DNA of 64,000 nt from Bradyrhizobium paxllaeri (GCF_001693515.2 NZ_CP042968.1:6820001-6884000), one strand, 5' to 3'. Counted from the stretch's first letter, positions 27,320-36,789 are shown. Numbers and translations: made by a program. Notes: generated from the letters alone by a model not told the origin.

Positions 27320-28705
27320 ATGAGCACGCTCGACACCGGCCTGACGCTCATCCGCAATGCGTCGCAACGCGTCTCCAGGGCCAATGGCTGGATGGGCAAC
27401 GCGTTCAAGAGCTGGATGCCGACCGGCCTCTACGCCCGCGCGCTCCTGATCATGATCGTGCCGATGGTGATCCTGCAAACGGTCGTGGCGTTCGTGTTCA
27501 TGGAGCGGCACTGGAACACGGTGACGCGGCGCCTGTCGGCATCCGTGGTGCGGGACATCGCCAGCCTGATCGACGTCTACAAGTTCTATCCGCAGGACAA
27601 GGAGCGCGCGCAATTGCGCCTCGTCGGGCAGCGGCTGCAGCTCGTGGTCGATTTTCTCCCGGTCGGCGACATGCCGCAGCCGGGGCCGAAGCCGTTCTTC
27701 TCGCTGCTCGACCAGACCCTGTCGTCGCAGATCGGCCGCCAGATCCGCCGCCCGTTCTGGATCGATACCGTCGGCAGGTCCAATCTGGTTGAAATACGCA
27801 TCCAGCTCGATGACGCCGTGATGCGCGTGTTCGCGGAGCGAAACGCGGCCTACGCCTCCAATTCGGAGATCTTCATCTTCTGGATGCTGGGCACCTCCTC
27901 GATCCTCTTGATCGTCGCGGTGCTGTTCCTGCGCAACCAGATCAGGCCGATCCTGCGGCTGGCGGAGGCCGCCGAAAGTTTTGGCAAGGGACGCGAGGTG
28001 CCGAACTTCCGCGCGCGCGGTGCACGCGAGGTGCGGCAGGCGGCGCAGGCGTTTATTCAGATGAAGGCACGCGTCGAGCGCTCGATCGAGCAGCGCACCG
28101 CGATGCTGGCCGGCGTCAGCCACGATCTGCGCACCATCCTGACCCGCTTCAAGCTCGAGCTCGCGCTGATCGGCGACAGTCCCGAAGTGGACGGCATGCG
28201 CAAGGATGTCGACGAAATGGCCGGCATGCTGGAGGCCTATCTCGCCTTCGCGCGCGGCGACAGCGGCGAGATCGCGCAGCCGACCGACATGACGATGGCG
28301 CTGGAAGAACTGCGCAGCGATGCCGAACGCCACGGCCACATAGCAACCGTGTCATTCCACGGCCTGCCTGTGGTGACGGTGAAGCCGGCCTCGTTCAAGC
28401 GCTGCATCGCCAACCTCGTCTCCAACGCGGCGCGCCATGCCAACACGGTCGCCATTACCGGCCACCGCGATCACCGCTATCTGACCGTGACGGTTGATGA
28501 CGACGGGCCGGGCATTCCCGTCAATATGCGCGAGGAAGTGTTCAAGCCGTTCCTGCGGCTCGACGATGCCCGCAACCAGGACGAAGGCGGCACGGGCCTC
28601 GGGCTCGCCATCGCCCGCGACATCGCCCGCTCGCATGGCGGCGACATCACGCTCGGCGAAAGCCCGATGGGCGGCTTGCGCGCGGCGGTAAGGGTGCCGG
28701 TGTAA
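27320..28705 (+). CDS. EnvZ-type sensor histidine kinase
   Basis: 461 residues. Two membrane helices (about 38-58 and 190-212) flank a periplasmic domain. HAMP follows, then the H-box (GVSHDLRTILTRFKLEL), N-box (NLVSNAARHA), and G boxes (DDGPGIP, GGTGLGLAIARDIA). The H-box reads HDLRTIL where most EnvZ-type kinases have HDLRTPL, so the conserved Pro is absent. It is the partner of the response regulator directly upstream; its stimulus is unknown. Confidence 0.92.
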   Translation: MSTLDTGLTLIRNASQRVSRANGWMGNAFKSWMPTGLYARALLIMIVPMVILQTVVAFVFMERHWNTVTRRLSASVVRDIASLIDVYKFYPQDKERAQLRLVGQRLQLVVDFLPVGDMPQPGPKPFFSLLDQTLSSQIGRQIRRPFWIDTVGRSNLVEIRIQLDDAVMRVFAERNAAYASNSEIFIFWMLGTSSILLIVAVLFLRNQIRPILRLAEAAESFGKGREVPNFRARGAREVRQAAQAFIQMKARVERSIEQRTAMLAGVSHDLRTILTRFKLELALIGDSPEVDGMRKDVDEMAGMLEAYLAFARGDSGEIAQPTDMTMALEELRSDAERHGHIATVSFHGLPVVTVKPASFKRCIANLVSNAARHANTVAITGHRDHRYLTVTVDDDGPGIPVNMREEVFKPFLRLDDARNQDEGGTGLGLAIARDIARSHGGDITLGESPMGGLRAAVRVPV

Positions 28706-28720
28706 GAAATCGAACTCTGT

Positions 28721-28838
28721 AGCCCGGATGGAGCGAAGCGCAATCCGGGGACCGTGCAGCCATCATCGACTTGTCCCGGATTGCGCGGAGCCTGTCATCG
28801 GGCGCGCATTCGCGCGACCCGTTAGCTCCATCCGGGCT
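28721..28838. repeat. Intergenic inverted repeat (AGCCCGGATGGAGC)
   Basis: Perfect 14-bp terminal arms AGCCCGGATGGAGC and GCTCCATCCGGGCT around ~90 bp with further internal pairing (CAATCCGGG/CCCGGATTG). It sits between the convergent kinase and DUF3617 genes. REP-like. Confidence 0.75.
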
Positions 28839-28846
28839 GCGACGCT

Positions 28847-29380
28847 TTACTTCTTCGGGATCAGCGCCTTCATCTTTTCCATGTCCTTGACGTTCATCTT
28901 CATGCCGCCGGGCATGATGATGTCGCCGGGCTTCTGATCGGCCTTGCAGGCGCCAACCCATTTGGCTTCGATCGTGCTGTTGCTGTCGCGCGCGGCGCCG
29001 GCCAGACCACCCTCGCTCTGCGAGCTCGTCTTCACGGTGTAGGCGGAATTGAAGTCGCCGATGATTTCGGCGCGTGACTTGACCGTGATGCCGCCAATAC
29101 CGCAGACCGAATCGGTGACATAGCCGGTTGCGGTCCTCTGGATATCCTGCTTGGAGCAAATCTCCTTGGCCATCGGCGCCATGGCGGTGCTCATAGCCTT
29201 GTCGGTGGTCTCGTCGGTGCACTGCTGCATGGTCATCTCGGGCACCGTGCCGCCGCTCAGCACCTTCATCTCCCACAATCCGGCCTTGCGCATCGGCAAT
29301 TCCACGGCGACGGCGCCGCTCGCCGGCAACAGGGACAACAAACCGACGGCTGAACAGGATACAAGAAGCAGTCGTCTCAT
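28847..29380 (-). CDS. Secreted DUF3617-family protein
   Basis: 177 residues with a signal peptide (cleavage near AVAVEL, about residue 26). The DUF3617 pattern is visible: KAGLWEMKVLSGG at the mature N-terminus, MQQCTDETTDKAM, ICSKQDI, and paired cysteines (CGIGG, GACKADQKPGDI). The C-terminus is Met/Lys-rich. The family is periplasmic and of unknown function. It stands alone, converging on the histidine kinase gene. Confidence 0.85.
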   Translation of the reverse strand: MRRLLLVSCSAVGLLSLLPASGAVAVELPMRKAGLWEMKVLSGGTVPEMTMQQCTDETTDKAMSTAMAPMAKEICSKQDIQRTATGYVTDSVCGIGGITVKSRAEIIGDFNSAYTVKTSSQSEGGLAGAARDSNSTIEAKWVGACKADQKPGDIIMPGGMKMNVKDMEKMKALIPKK

Positions 29381-29484
29381 ACGTGGGCTCCCCTGAATTC
29401 TTCAACGTTATCGTGCGCGCGCGAAGTGACACACGCTTCGCGTGGCGAAAACATGTCCAGCCAGGGAAAGCTTGGAGGTCGCGC

Positions 29485-29805
29485 TCAGTAAAGCGTACGC
29501 AGCGGCCGCTCGGCGGCGCCATAGGGCACCCAGCGGCAGGCAAACGAAACATAGCCGCCGTAATTGGGCTGCACGCCGAGGAATTTCACCACCTTGCCGT
29601 AACGGGCGCAGTGATCGACGGCGAGCTGACGGGCATCGGCCTGCCTCGCGAGCGGATAGGCGATGATGCCGCCGGTGTCATTGCCCTTGAACGGCGGCAC
29701 CGTGTCGATGTCGAACCACTGCGCCTGCGCCGGCGCCCCCGCCAGCATCCCGCCCATGACTACCAGGCACATGGCAATCAGGCTCGCGGCCAGAATTCTT
29801 CGCAT
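29485..29805 (-). CDS. Small secreted protein of unknown function
   Basis: 106 residues from the ATG at 29805 (MRRILAASL); an ATG four codons upstream is possible. A signal peptide ends near PAQAQ. The mature part has two cysteines about 26 residues apart (HCARYGK and FACRW), likely a disulfide, and several aromatic residues. I do not recognise the family. A divergent secreted-protein gene starts 168 bp away. Confidence 0.7.
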   Translation of the reverse strand: MRRILAASLIAMCLVVMGGMLAGAPAQAQWFDIDTVPPFKGNDTGGIIAYPLARQADARQLAVDHCARYGKVVKFLGVQPNYGGYVSFACRWVPYGAAERPLRTLY

Positions 29806-29972
29806 CGCAGACTCCATTTCGCTCGACTGCCACCATAGTGTGCGCCGATGGCCGTGAAAAGAATGGTTGCAGCACGGGGGCAGACTTGGCTGTCAGGTGT
29901 TGCCGCGCTGCACTTGACCTTGTCGGGGCTTCGCGGCACCGTCTCCTGCGTTGGTTTACCGGCGGATTCCCC

Positions 29973-30434
29973 ATGCGCAACCTGTTCACATCCTTGAGAG
30001 CCCTCGGCCCGACGGCTGCGGCGCTCGCCCTGCTGGTCTCCGGTCACGCCGCCCAGGCCGCCAATCCGTTGGAGCTGAATTTCGGCCTGTTCGGCCCGAA
30101 ATATGACGGCCGAGTCGCCGAATGCGAGCGGGCGCTGTCGACCATCGCCTCTCAATTCCAGGAGAAGGAAGGCAAGTTCTGGAATTCGGCGCTCGTGATC
30201 ACCGGCTTCGGCCGGATCCATGAGACCGCGTTTCGGCCCTGGCAGTCCGACAACATTCCGCGCCGCTACTGCAGCGGCGACGTGATGCTGAGCGACGGCA
30301 AGATGCGCAGCGTGCATTACTCGATCATCGAGGATGGCGGCTTTGCCGGCTTCGGCCAGGGCGTCGAATGGTGCGTGACCGGGCTTGACCGAAACTGGGC
30401 CTATAGCCCGGCCTGCAGGGCCGCCCGCCCCTGA
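29973..30434 (+). CDS. Secreted protein of unknown function
   Basis: 153 residues. A signal peptide (MRNLFTSLRALGPT...AAQAA, cleavage near residue 30) precedes a compact domain. It has four cysteines (AECERA, YCSGD, EWCVTG, PACRAA), probably two disulfides, and a RPWQSDNIPRRYC segment. Similar proteins are found in Bradyrhizobium; the function is unknown. The ATG at 29973 is chosen because it starts the signal peptide. Confidence 0.75.
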   Translation: MRNLFTSLRALGPTAAALALLVSGHAAQAANPLELNFGLFGPKYDGRVAECERALSTIASQFQEKEGKFWNSALVITGFGRIHETAFRPWQSDNIPRRYCSGDVMLSDGKMRSVHYSIIEDGGFAGFGQGVEWCVTGLDRNWAYSPACRAARP

Positions 30435-30547
30435 TCCCGGCGTTCATCGGTCCAACCGGCCTGCCCGGATTCGAGATTCTCGAATTTTGTTCTTGAAATG
30501 TTCCGGCTCCCTGCTAGGCTCCCGGTAGTCGGGTAGAGGGGCGTTCG

Positions 30548-31228
30548 ATGCACCGGTCTGTTATTATTTCGCGACTTCTGATTTCGTTGGCGCTTGTCGC
30601 CGTCACCGCCGGCTTGGCGTCCGCCCAGGACCGCCGGCAGAACGCCCCGGGCGAGTTCGATTTTTATGTCCTGGCCCTGTCATGGTCGCCTTCGTTCTGC
30701 GAGGCGGCCGCGGAGCGCGGCAATAGCGGGCGTTCACAAGTCCAGTGCAGCCGCCCCTATTCGTTCGTGGTTCACGGCCTGTGGCCGCAATATGAGCGCG
30801 GCTTTCCCGAATACTGCCAGCGGCCGTCGCCGCGGCTCGACCGCAACGTCATGACCTCGATGCTGGACCTGATGCCGGCACCCGGCCTGATCTTCAACGA
30901 GTGGGACAAGCATGGCACATGCTCCGGCCTCGGCGCCCGCGCCTATTTCGAAAGCGTCCGCAAGGCGCGCGCCGCGGTAAAAATCCCCGAGGAATTCCTC
31001 GATCTGTCCGAGCAGAAGACCATCGCCCCCGGCGATATCGAGACCGCCTTCATCAAGATCAACCCGGGCCTGAGCAGTTCGGCGATTTCGGTGGTCTGCT
31101 CGAGCCGGCGCCTGAGCGAGGTGCGGATCTGCCTGAGCAAGGACATGCAATTCCGCGCTTGCGACGAAATCGACCGTCGCGCCTGCCGGCGTGACGAGGT
31201 GGTGATGCCGCCGGTGCGGGGCGGCTGA
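30548..31228 (+). CDS. Secreted ribonuclease T2-family protein
   Basis: 226 residues with a signal peptide (to about ASAQ, residue 27). Both catalytic segments are intact: CAS I FVVHGLWPQ and CAS II NEWDKHGTCSG, which supply the two catalytic His plus Glu and Lys. WSPSFCEAA and several cysteines match bacterial T2 enzymes such as E. coli RNase I. It should cleave RNA in the periplasm or medium. It stands alone. Confidence 0.93.
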   Translation: MHRSVIISRLLISLALVAVTAGLASAQDRRQNAPGEFDFYVLALSWSPSFCEAAAERGNSGRSQVQCSRPYSFVVHGLWPQYERGFPEYCQRPSPRLDRNVMTSMLDLMPAPGLIFNEWDKHGTCSGLGARAYFESVRKARAAVKIPEEFLDLSEQKTIAPGDIETAFIKINPGLSSSAISVVCSSRRLSEVRICLSKDMQFRACDEIDRRACRRDEVVMPPVRGG

Positions 31229-31298
31229 ACCCCGCTTCCATCACGCCTGCCCAAGCATAGCAATCCGCCCTGCGCAGACTGGCTACACCTGTCTGCGT

Positions 31299-31350
31299 CC
31301 CGGTCATCCACGGCTTTTATTGTCGTCTGCAAGGTACGTGGATGGCCGGG
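31299..31350. repeat. Inverted repeat of the ATGGCCGGG type
   Basis: Arms CCCGGTCATCCACG (31299) and CGTGGATGGCCGGG (31337) pair at 13 of 14 positions. It shares its ATGGCCGGG arm with the element at 42701-42759. It overlaps the 3' end of the RTX-like remnant. Confidence 0.5.
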
Positions 31351-31560
31351 CCCTTTTCTCGGCCAAAGTTGCGGGTGACGATAACATCATCCAGCGAATA
31401 ACCACTGATCGAGAAATCGACGCTGCCGCTGCCGTTGTCGACCCGAACGACATCGTTGCCGTCACCTTTGGCAAAATTGATCGCGGAATTATCACCCGTT
31501 CCGCTGAGGCAATCGTCACCGGCGCCGCCCGTCACCAGCATCGCAGCAACTCGATTGGAG
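31320..31560 (-). pseudogene. Decayed RTX/haemolysin-type calcium-binding fragment
   Basis: The minus-strand frame encodes GGAGDDCLSGTGDN, an RTX-like nonapeptide. It then reads FAKGDGNDVVRVDNGSGSVDFSISGYSLDDVIVTR, which resembles the conserved region after RTX repeats in many secreted proteins (GDGNDVI...D.I.LGG...DDV.L.R). Only ~60 residues remain, with no export leader, no further repeats and no real C-terminus; the end runs into a palindromic repeat. A broken remnant is the best reading. Confidence 0.5.
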
Positions 31561-31633
31561 ATGTCACCCCGCCGCTCGCAGCTGTGACGACATGGGTTAC
31601 TTTCCTCGCCCCAATGTCGTAGTCCCTCTCCTC

Positions 31634-32494
31634 ATGAACTACCGACACGCCTTTCACGCCGGCGGCTTTGCCGACGTCATCAAGCACATCGTGCTGGTGC
31701 GCATGCTGACCTATCTGCAGGAAAAGCAGGCGCCGTTTCGCGTCATCGACACCCACGCCGGCGCCGGGCGCTACGATCTCACTGGCGAGGAAGCGCGCCG
31801 CGGCGGCGAGTGGCTGACCGGCATTGCGCGGGTGATGCAGGCACGGTTCTCACAAACCGCGCTGCCGCTGATGACCCCCTACCTCGATATCGTCAGGGCA
31901 TTCAACGCGCCGGGCAAGCTTGAGGCCTATCCGGGATCGCCCTTGATCGTCCGCGCGCTGCTGCGGCCGCAGGACCGGCTGACAGCCTGCGAACTCGAGC
32001 CCGGCGCCCGCAAGCAACTGATCGATGCGTTGCGCCGCGACAGCCAGGCGCGGGTGGTCGATCTCGACGGCTGGACTGCGCTACCGGCGTTCGTGCCTCC
32101 CAACGAGCGGCGCGGTCTGGTGCTGATCGATCCCGCGTTCGAGCAAAAGGACGAGTTCGAAAGGCTGGGCCGCGCATTCGCCGAGGCCTACGCGAAATGG
32201 CCGACCGGCAGCTATCTGATCTGGTATCCGGTGAAGAGCCGTCGCGCCACCGATACGCTGGCGCGGTTGGTCGCAGGCGTCGCCGTTGCCAGCAAGCCGG
32301 CCGGGAAATGTCTGCGGCTCGAATTCAGTGTCGCTCCGCAGGAGGCTGGTGGCCCCCTCGCCTCCACCGGGCTTTTGATCGTCAATCCGCCGTGGACGCT
32401 TGCGGGTGAGTTGAAGACAATTCTACCCGAACTCGAAAAACCGCTCGGCCAGGGCGGTGCCGGCCGGTTCAGGCTGGAGACGCCCAAGCCTTAA
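31634..32494 (+). CDS. rlmJ: 23S rRNA (adenine(2030)-N6)-methyltransferase
   Basis: 286 residues. N-terminus MNYRHAFHAGGFADVIKHIVL is the family hallmark. A SAM-binding segment (DTHAGAGRY), the AYPGSPLI segment, and the N6-adenine methylase motif DPAFEQ in place of the more usual DPPFE follow. It methylates A2030 of 23S rRNA in E. coli. The ATG at 31634 is chosen because it begins the conserved N-terminus. Confidence 0.92.
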   Translation: MNYRHAFHAGGFADVIKHIVLVRMLTYLQEKQAPFRVIDTHAGAGRYDLTGEEARRGGEWLTGIARVMQARFSQTALPLMTPYLDIVRAFNAPGKLEAYPGSPLIVRALLRPQDRLTACELEPGARKQLIDALRRDSQARVVDLDGWTALPAFVPPNERRGLVLIDPAFEQKDEFERLGRAFAEAYAKWPTGSYLIWYPVKSRRATDTLARLVAGVAVASKPAGKCLRLEFSVAPQEAGGPLASTGLLIVNPPWTLAGELKTILPELEKPLGQGGAGRFRLETPKP

Positions 32495-32771
32495 GAGTTA
32501 CGCCTAAAGCGCCCAGCCTAGAGCGAAAAGTGCGAATGGACCGTAGGCAATTTGCGCGAAACCGTATTATGCTCAAGCCGTTGGGACTGGCTTTACGTTC
32601 CGCTTCCGCGAATGGTTGCGGCGGAGTGATCAAGGCCGAACAAAAATCCAGGCCGATCGGTGTCATTGATCCCGATCAACCTAGGTGGCCAAGCTTCCGG
32701 CAGTGAATGTCCGGTCGGCCAATACGCGAGGTGCGCGTAGGGGCAGAGCAATACGGGGGAGGAGTTTCCCG

Positions 32772-32987
32772 ATGGCCATGACTGGAACAGTCAAGTTCTT
32801 CAACGGAGAACGCGGCTACGGCTTCATCAAGCCCGATGATGGCGGCCGCGATGTGTTCGTTCACATCACCGCCGTCGAACGGGCCGGATTGAAGGATTTG
32901 ACTGAAGGGCAGCGCATTACGTTCGAGGTCGAACCGGACAAGAAGGGCAAAGGCCCCAAGGCGGTCAACCTGGTGATTTCATCGTGA
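32772..32987 (+). CDS. Cold-shock-domain protein
   Basis: 71 residues, CspA size. RNP1 is GYGFIKP and RNP2 is DVFVHIT; it begins MAMTGTVKFFNGERG. A single-stranded nucleic acid binding RNA chaperone. GGGGGAGGAG precedes the ATG. The 277-bp non-coding stretch upstream, larger than most gaps here, may hold a long leader as in other csp genes, but I see no defined thermosensor structure. Confidence 0.95.
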   Translation: MAMTGTVKFFNGERGYGFIKPDDGGRDVFVHITAVERAGLKDLTEGQRITFEVEPDKKGKGPKAVNLVISS

Positions 32988-33102
32988 GCTGATGCTCGCG
33001 CGGAACGCGGACTGAAGTCCTGCTGCGACGACGACGCTGGGCACGACACCGCCGCCGCCCAGGGCGTTGAGACTCGCGACGTGACGCACCCTGCTTGAAG
33101 GC

Positions 33103-33133
33103 AAAAAATCCCGGCGACTTGCTGCCGCCGGGA
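33103..33133 (-). terminator. Rho-independent terminator of the Omp25-like gene
   Basis: On the minus strand: TCCCGGCG, a 9-nt loop, CGCCGGGA, then a run of six T. Perfect 8-bp GC-rich stem directly followed by the T run, 26 bp after the stop codon of the outer membrane protein gene. Confidence 0.85.
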
Positions 33134-33158
33134 GATGGTAGCCGTCAGTTTCTTGTTC

Positions 33159-33779
33159 TCAGAAGCGATAGTTCACGCCGGCCCGTATCAAGCCGAACCG
33201 GTAACCGTTCGACGCGCCTGTAACGACGAAGTTGCTGTTGGCCAGATCGACATAGAGATATTCGATCTTGGCGCTCCAGTTCCTGTCCAGGCCCACCTCG
33301 GCGCCGGCGCCGAGCGTCCAGCCGGCATTGGTATGGGATTCCGTCAGGCCGAACGTGGCGGCGCGCAGTTCGCCGAAGGCGAGACCGCCGGTACCAAAGA
33401 ACAGCACGTTGTTGAATGCATAGCCGGCGCGGCCGCGAACCGTGCCGAACCAGGGATTGGAAAACTTCCACGGCGCGAAGGTTTCTTCGGCGCCGGTCGC
33501 CTGAATGTCGCCCTCGAGGCCGAACACCCAAGGTCCGTTCTGCCAATTATAGCCGGCCTGGACGCCGCCCACGAAGCCGGACGGCTTGGTCGGATTGTTT
33601 GCGACCGCTCCCCAGGCATAGCCGAGATTGCCGCCGAGATAGGGACCGGCCCAGCTATAGGCGTCGTAGCGCTGGTTGCCGGTATACGTGCGTCCGTAAT
33701 TGAGGTCGGCCGCCCCTGCAGACATGGTCCAGCCTGCAGCGATCAGCGCCAGCGCGCCCGACACCACCTTGCTCATCAC
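33159..33779 (-). CDS. Omp25/Omp31-like outer membrane beta-barrel protein
   Basis: 206 residues with a signal peptide (cleavage near SAGAAD). The mature part alternates Gly/aromatic strands typical of the small eight-stranded barrels of Rhizobiales: WAGPYLGGNLGYAWG, FVGGVQAGYNWQ, GLEGDIQATG, VRGRAGYAF, EYLYVDLANS. It ends in RAGVNYRF, whose terminal Phe is the usual Bam signal. A terminator follows and a CtrA-type box lies ~95 bp upstream. Confidence 0.92.
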   Translation of the reverse strand: MMSKVVSGALALIAAGWTMSAGAADLNYGRTYTGNQRYDAYSWAGPYLGGNLGYAWGAVANNPTKPSGFVGGVQAGYNWQNGPWVFGLEGDIQATGAEETFAPWKFSNPWFGTVRGRAGYAFNNVLFFGTGGLAFGELRAATFGLTESHTNAGWTLGAGAEVGLDRNWSAKIEYLYVDLANSNFVVTGASNGYRFGLIRAGVNYRF

Positions 33780-33873
33780 GCAACTCCACGCAACACCGCG
33801 ACCCGCCAGTCGAAGAGACCGGCCTGGTTACGGAACTCCACTTTTTTCGCTAAGATTTATCGAGAGTTTTAAG

Positions 33874-33888
33874 TTAAAGGGTTGTTAA
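33874..33888. promoter_or_regulatory. CtrA-type box (TTAA-N7-TTAA)
   Basis: TTAAAGGGTTGTTAA fits the CtrA spacing, 95-109 bp before the start of the outer membrane protein gene and 111-125 bp before uvrC. Second such exact match in the window; the regulator assignment is inference. Confidence 0.35.
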
Positions 33889-33998
33889 GCCGGGTTACCG
33901 GCCCCTCATCAGTCTTAAGAAAGCGTTACCGGCACCTGTCCACGGGAGAGCGGCCGCCCGCGCTGGCGATGCTGCCCTGCAGCGCTTAATTTAGGCCC

Positions 33999-36071
33999 AT
34001 GGATCACGATTCTACCGACCATCCGAAGCGCAAGGCGCGGCGGGGTTCCCAGCCGGATTTGCCGCCACAGGACCTGACCGCCGCCGATGTCGATCCCGCG
34101 ACGTCAGCCGCCGAGGAGGACGACGAGGCGCGCTTGCCGGAAGCGCCCGAGGAGCCTGCCGAGGCGATTGCCGAAGGCCCGCTGGCGGTCGGCCACACGG
34201 CCATCGAAAACGCAGTGCGGCTGGCGCCGACCTCGCCCGGCGTCTACCGCATGCTCAATGGCGCAAGCGACGTGCTTTATGTCGGCAAGGCCAAGAACGT
34301 CCGCAAGCGGCTGTCGTCCTATGCCCGTGTCAATGCGCCCTTGCCCGCGCGCATCCTGCGCATGATCGCGGCGACGGTGACCGTCGAGATCGTCTCCACC
34401 ACGACCGAGACCGAAGCGCTGCTGCTGGAAGCCAACCTGATCAAGCAGCTACGGCCGCGCTTCAACGTGCAACTGCGCGACGACAAGTCGTTTCCCTATA
34501 TCCTGATCACCGGCGACCATTGGGCGCCGCAGATCCTCAAGCATCGCGGCGCGCAAACGAGGCCTGGACGATATTTCGGGCCGTTCGCATCGGCCGGCGC
34601 CGTCAACCGCACCATCACGGCGCTGCAGCGCGCGTTTCTGATCCGCTCCTGCACCGACGGCTTCTTCGAAAGCCGCACCCGGCCCTGCCTGCTCTACCAG
34701 ATCCGCCGCTGCTCGGGACCCTGCACGCGCGAGATCGACTTTCCCGGCTATAGCGAGCTGGTGCGCGAGGCGAACGATTTCCTCTCCGGCCGCAGCCACG
34801 CCGTGAAGCAGCTGCTCGCCGCCGAGATGGAGAAGGCATCCACCGAGCTCGAATTCGAGACCGCGGCGCTGTATCGCGACCGCCTCGCCGCGCTGTCGGC
34901 GATCCAGTCGCAGCAGGGCATCAATCCGCGCACCGTGGAAGAGGCCGACGTATTCGCCATCCATCAGGAAGGCGGCTATTCCTGCGTGGAAGTGTTCTTC
35001 TTCCGCACCGGCCAGAACTGGGGCAACCGCGCCTATTTCCCGCGCGCGGAGAAGTCGTTCACGCCGGAGGAAGTGCTGGCCTCGTTCCTCGCGCAATTCT
35101 ACGACGATAAGCCGCCGCCGAAACTCATCCTGCTCTCGCATGAGATCGAGGAATCGGCACTGCTTGCCGACGCCCTTTGCGTGAAGGCTGGCTACAAGGT
35201 CGAAGTCTCGGTGCCGAAGCGCGGCGAGAAAAAGGAATTGGTCACGCATGCGCTGACCAATGCGCGCGAGGCGCTTGGCCGCAAGCTCGCCGATACGGCG
35301 ACGCAGAGCCGCCTCCTGGAATCGATAGCCGCCACGCTCGGACTGCCGCAGGTGCCGAAGCGCATCGAGGTCTACGACAACAGCCACATCCAGGGCACCA
35401 ACGCCGTCGGCGCAATGATCGTGGCGGGACCGGATGGCTTTATCAAGAACCAGTACCGCAAGTTCAACATCAAGTCCGAGGGACTGACGCCCGGCGACGA
35501 CTACGCGATGATGCGCGAGGTGCTGGAGCGGCGTTTCAAGCGGCTGTTGAAGCCGCCGGAGGGCGACGCGCCCCAAGGAAAAACTGGAGCGAAAGCCGAC
35601 GATGATTCGTTCCCGCAATGGCCCGATCTCGTCATCATCGACGGCGGCCGCGGCCAGCTCAACGCCGTCAGGGAGATTTTTGGGGGCCTGGGACTGACCC
35701 AGGTCTCGCTGATGGCGGTGGCAAAAGGCCCGGACCGCGACGCCGGGCGGGAGACCCTGTTCATGCCCGACCGCGAAGCCATCAAGCTCGAACCGCGCGA
35801 CCCTGTGCTGTATTTCATCCAGCGGCTGCGCGACGAGGCGCATCGCTTCGTGATCGGCTCGCACCGTAAACTGCGGAAAAAGGACATCAGGGAAGCCGGT
35901 TTGCAGGAAATCCCGGGCATCGGCCCGTCACGCAAACGTGCCTTGCTGCATCACTTCGGAACACTGAAGGAGATCGAGCGCGCCTCGATTGCGGACCTCG
36001 GCAAGGTTCCGGGCGTTAGCGCCGAAAGCGCCCGCAAGATCTTTGAATTTTTCCATGCACAGGCGGGTTAA
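33999..36071 (+). CDS. uvrC: Excinuclease ABC subunit C
   Basis: 690 residues; an acidic N-terminal extension of ~65 residues precedes the core. Domains in order: GIY-YIG nuclease ([20 protein letters not shown]), UVR domain ([22 protein letters not shown]), RNase H-like nuclease with [14 protein letters not shown] and [12 protein letters not shown], and two helix-hairpin-helix motifs ([30 protein letters not shown]). It makes both incisions in nucleotide excision repair. It is followed by pgsA and the moaD-moaE-prmB run. Confidence 0.97.
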   Translation: MDHDSTDHPKRKARRGSQPDLPPQDLTAADVDPATSAAEEDDEARLPEAPEEPAEAIAEGPLAVGHTAIENAVRLAPTSPGVYRMLNGASDVLYVGKAKNVRKRLSSYARVNAPLPARILRMIAATVTVEIVSTTTETEALLLEANLIKQLRPRFNVQLRDDKSFPYILITGDHWAPQILKHRGAQTRPGRYFGPFASAGAVNRTITALQRAFLIRSCTDGFFESRTRPCLLYQIRRCSGPCTREIDFPGYSELVREANDFLSGRSHAVKQLLAAEMEKASTELEFETAALYRDRLAALSAIQSQQGINPRTVEEADVFAIHQEGGYSCVEVFFFRTGQNWGNRAYFPRAEKSFTPEEVLASFLAQFYDDKPPPKLILLSHEIEESALLADALCVKAGYKVEVSVPKRGEKKELVTHALTNAREALGRKLADTATQSRLLESIAATLGLPQVPKRIEVYDNSHIQGTNAVGAMIVAGPDGFIKNQYRKFNIKSEGLTPGDDYAMMREVLERRFKRLLKPPEGDAPQGKTGAKADDDSFPQWPDLVIIDGGRGQLNAVREIFGGLGLTQVSLMAVAKGPDRDAGRETLFMPDREAIKLEPRDPVLYFIQRLRDEAHRFVIGSHRKLRKKDIREAGLQEIPGIGPSRKRALLHHFGTLKEIERASIADLGKVPGVSAESARKIFEFFHAQAG

Positions 36072-36174
36072 GGGGACCTCCGGTCGAAAGGCATTGTCAT
36101 TTGGGCGTCGCCTGCGACAGATGATCTAGACCCGCACGGTTGACCTTCACGTTCCAGCGGTATTGGTAAGACGG

Positions 36175-36789
36175 ATGAACATCGCAACAGCCAAAGGGCA
36201 GACCAAGACCCTGTCCCTGCCGAATATCCTGACCTACGCCCGTATTGCCGCCATTCCGGTGGTGGTCGGCTGCGTTTTCGCCCAGTCCATCCTGGACGGC
36301 CCGCTGTGGCTGCGCTGGGTGGCCCTGGCCGTCTTCATTGCCGCTGCGGTGACGGACTACCTCGACGGCTACTATGCGCGAATCTGGGATCAGCAATCCG
36401 CTTTCGGCCGGATGCTCGACCCGATCGCCGACAAGCTCCTGGTAGCGTCCTGCCTCTTGATGCTGGCAGCCGACAGCAGCATCCATGGCTGGACGCTTTG
36501 GGCTGCCATCGTGATCCTGTGCCGCGAGATCCTGGTCTCGGGCTTGCGGGAATATCTCGCGGCATTGCGGGTCAGCGTGCCCGTAACCAAGCTGGCGAAA
36601 TGGAAGACCACAATCCAGCTCGTCGCGATCGGCTTCCTGATCGCGGGCGAGGCGGGTGAGCAGATCCTGCCTGCGACCACCCTGATCGGCATCGTCCTGC
36701 TGTGGATGTCGGCGATCTTCACCATCTACACTGGCTGGGACTATTTCCGCGCCGGCATCCATCACCTCATCAAGGAGGATGAGGGATGA
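36175..36789 (+). CDS. pgsA: CDP-diacylglycerol-glycerol-3-phosphate 3-phosphatidyltransferase
   Basis: 204 residues with several membrane helices. The CDP-alcohol phosphatidyltransferase motif is complete: D-G-x2-A-R-x8-G-x3-D-x3-D in DYLDGYYARIWDQQSAFGRM followed by LDPIADK. It makes phosphatidylglycerol phosphate. The ATG at 36175 is preferred to a TTG four codons upstream. It overlaps moaD by 4 bp (ATGA), so lipid and molybdopterin genes are coupled. Confidence 0.94.
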   Translation: MNIATAKGQTKTLSLPNILTYARIAAIPVVVGCVFAQSILDGPLWLRWVALAVFIAAAVTDYLDGYYARIWDQQSAFGRMLDPIADKLLVASCLLMLAADSSIHGWTLWAAIVILCREILVSGLREYLAALRVSVPVTKLAKWKTTIQLVAIGFLIAGEAGEQILPATTLIGIVLLWMSAIFTIYTGWDYFRAGIHHLIKEDEG

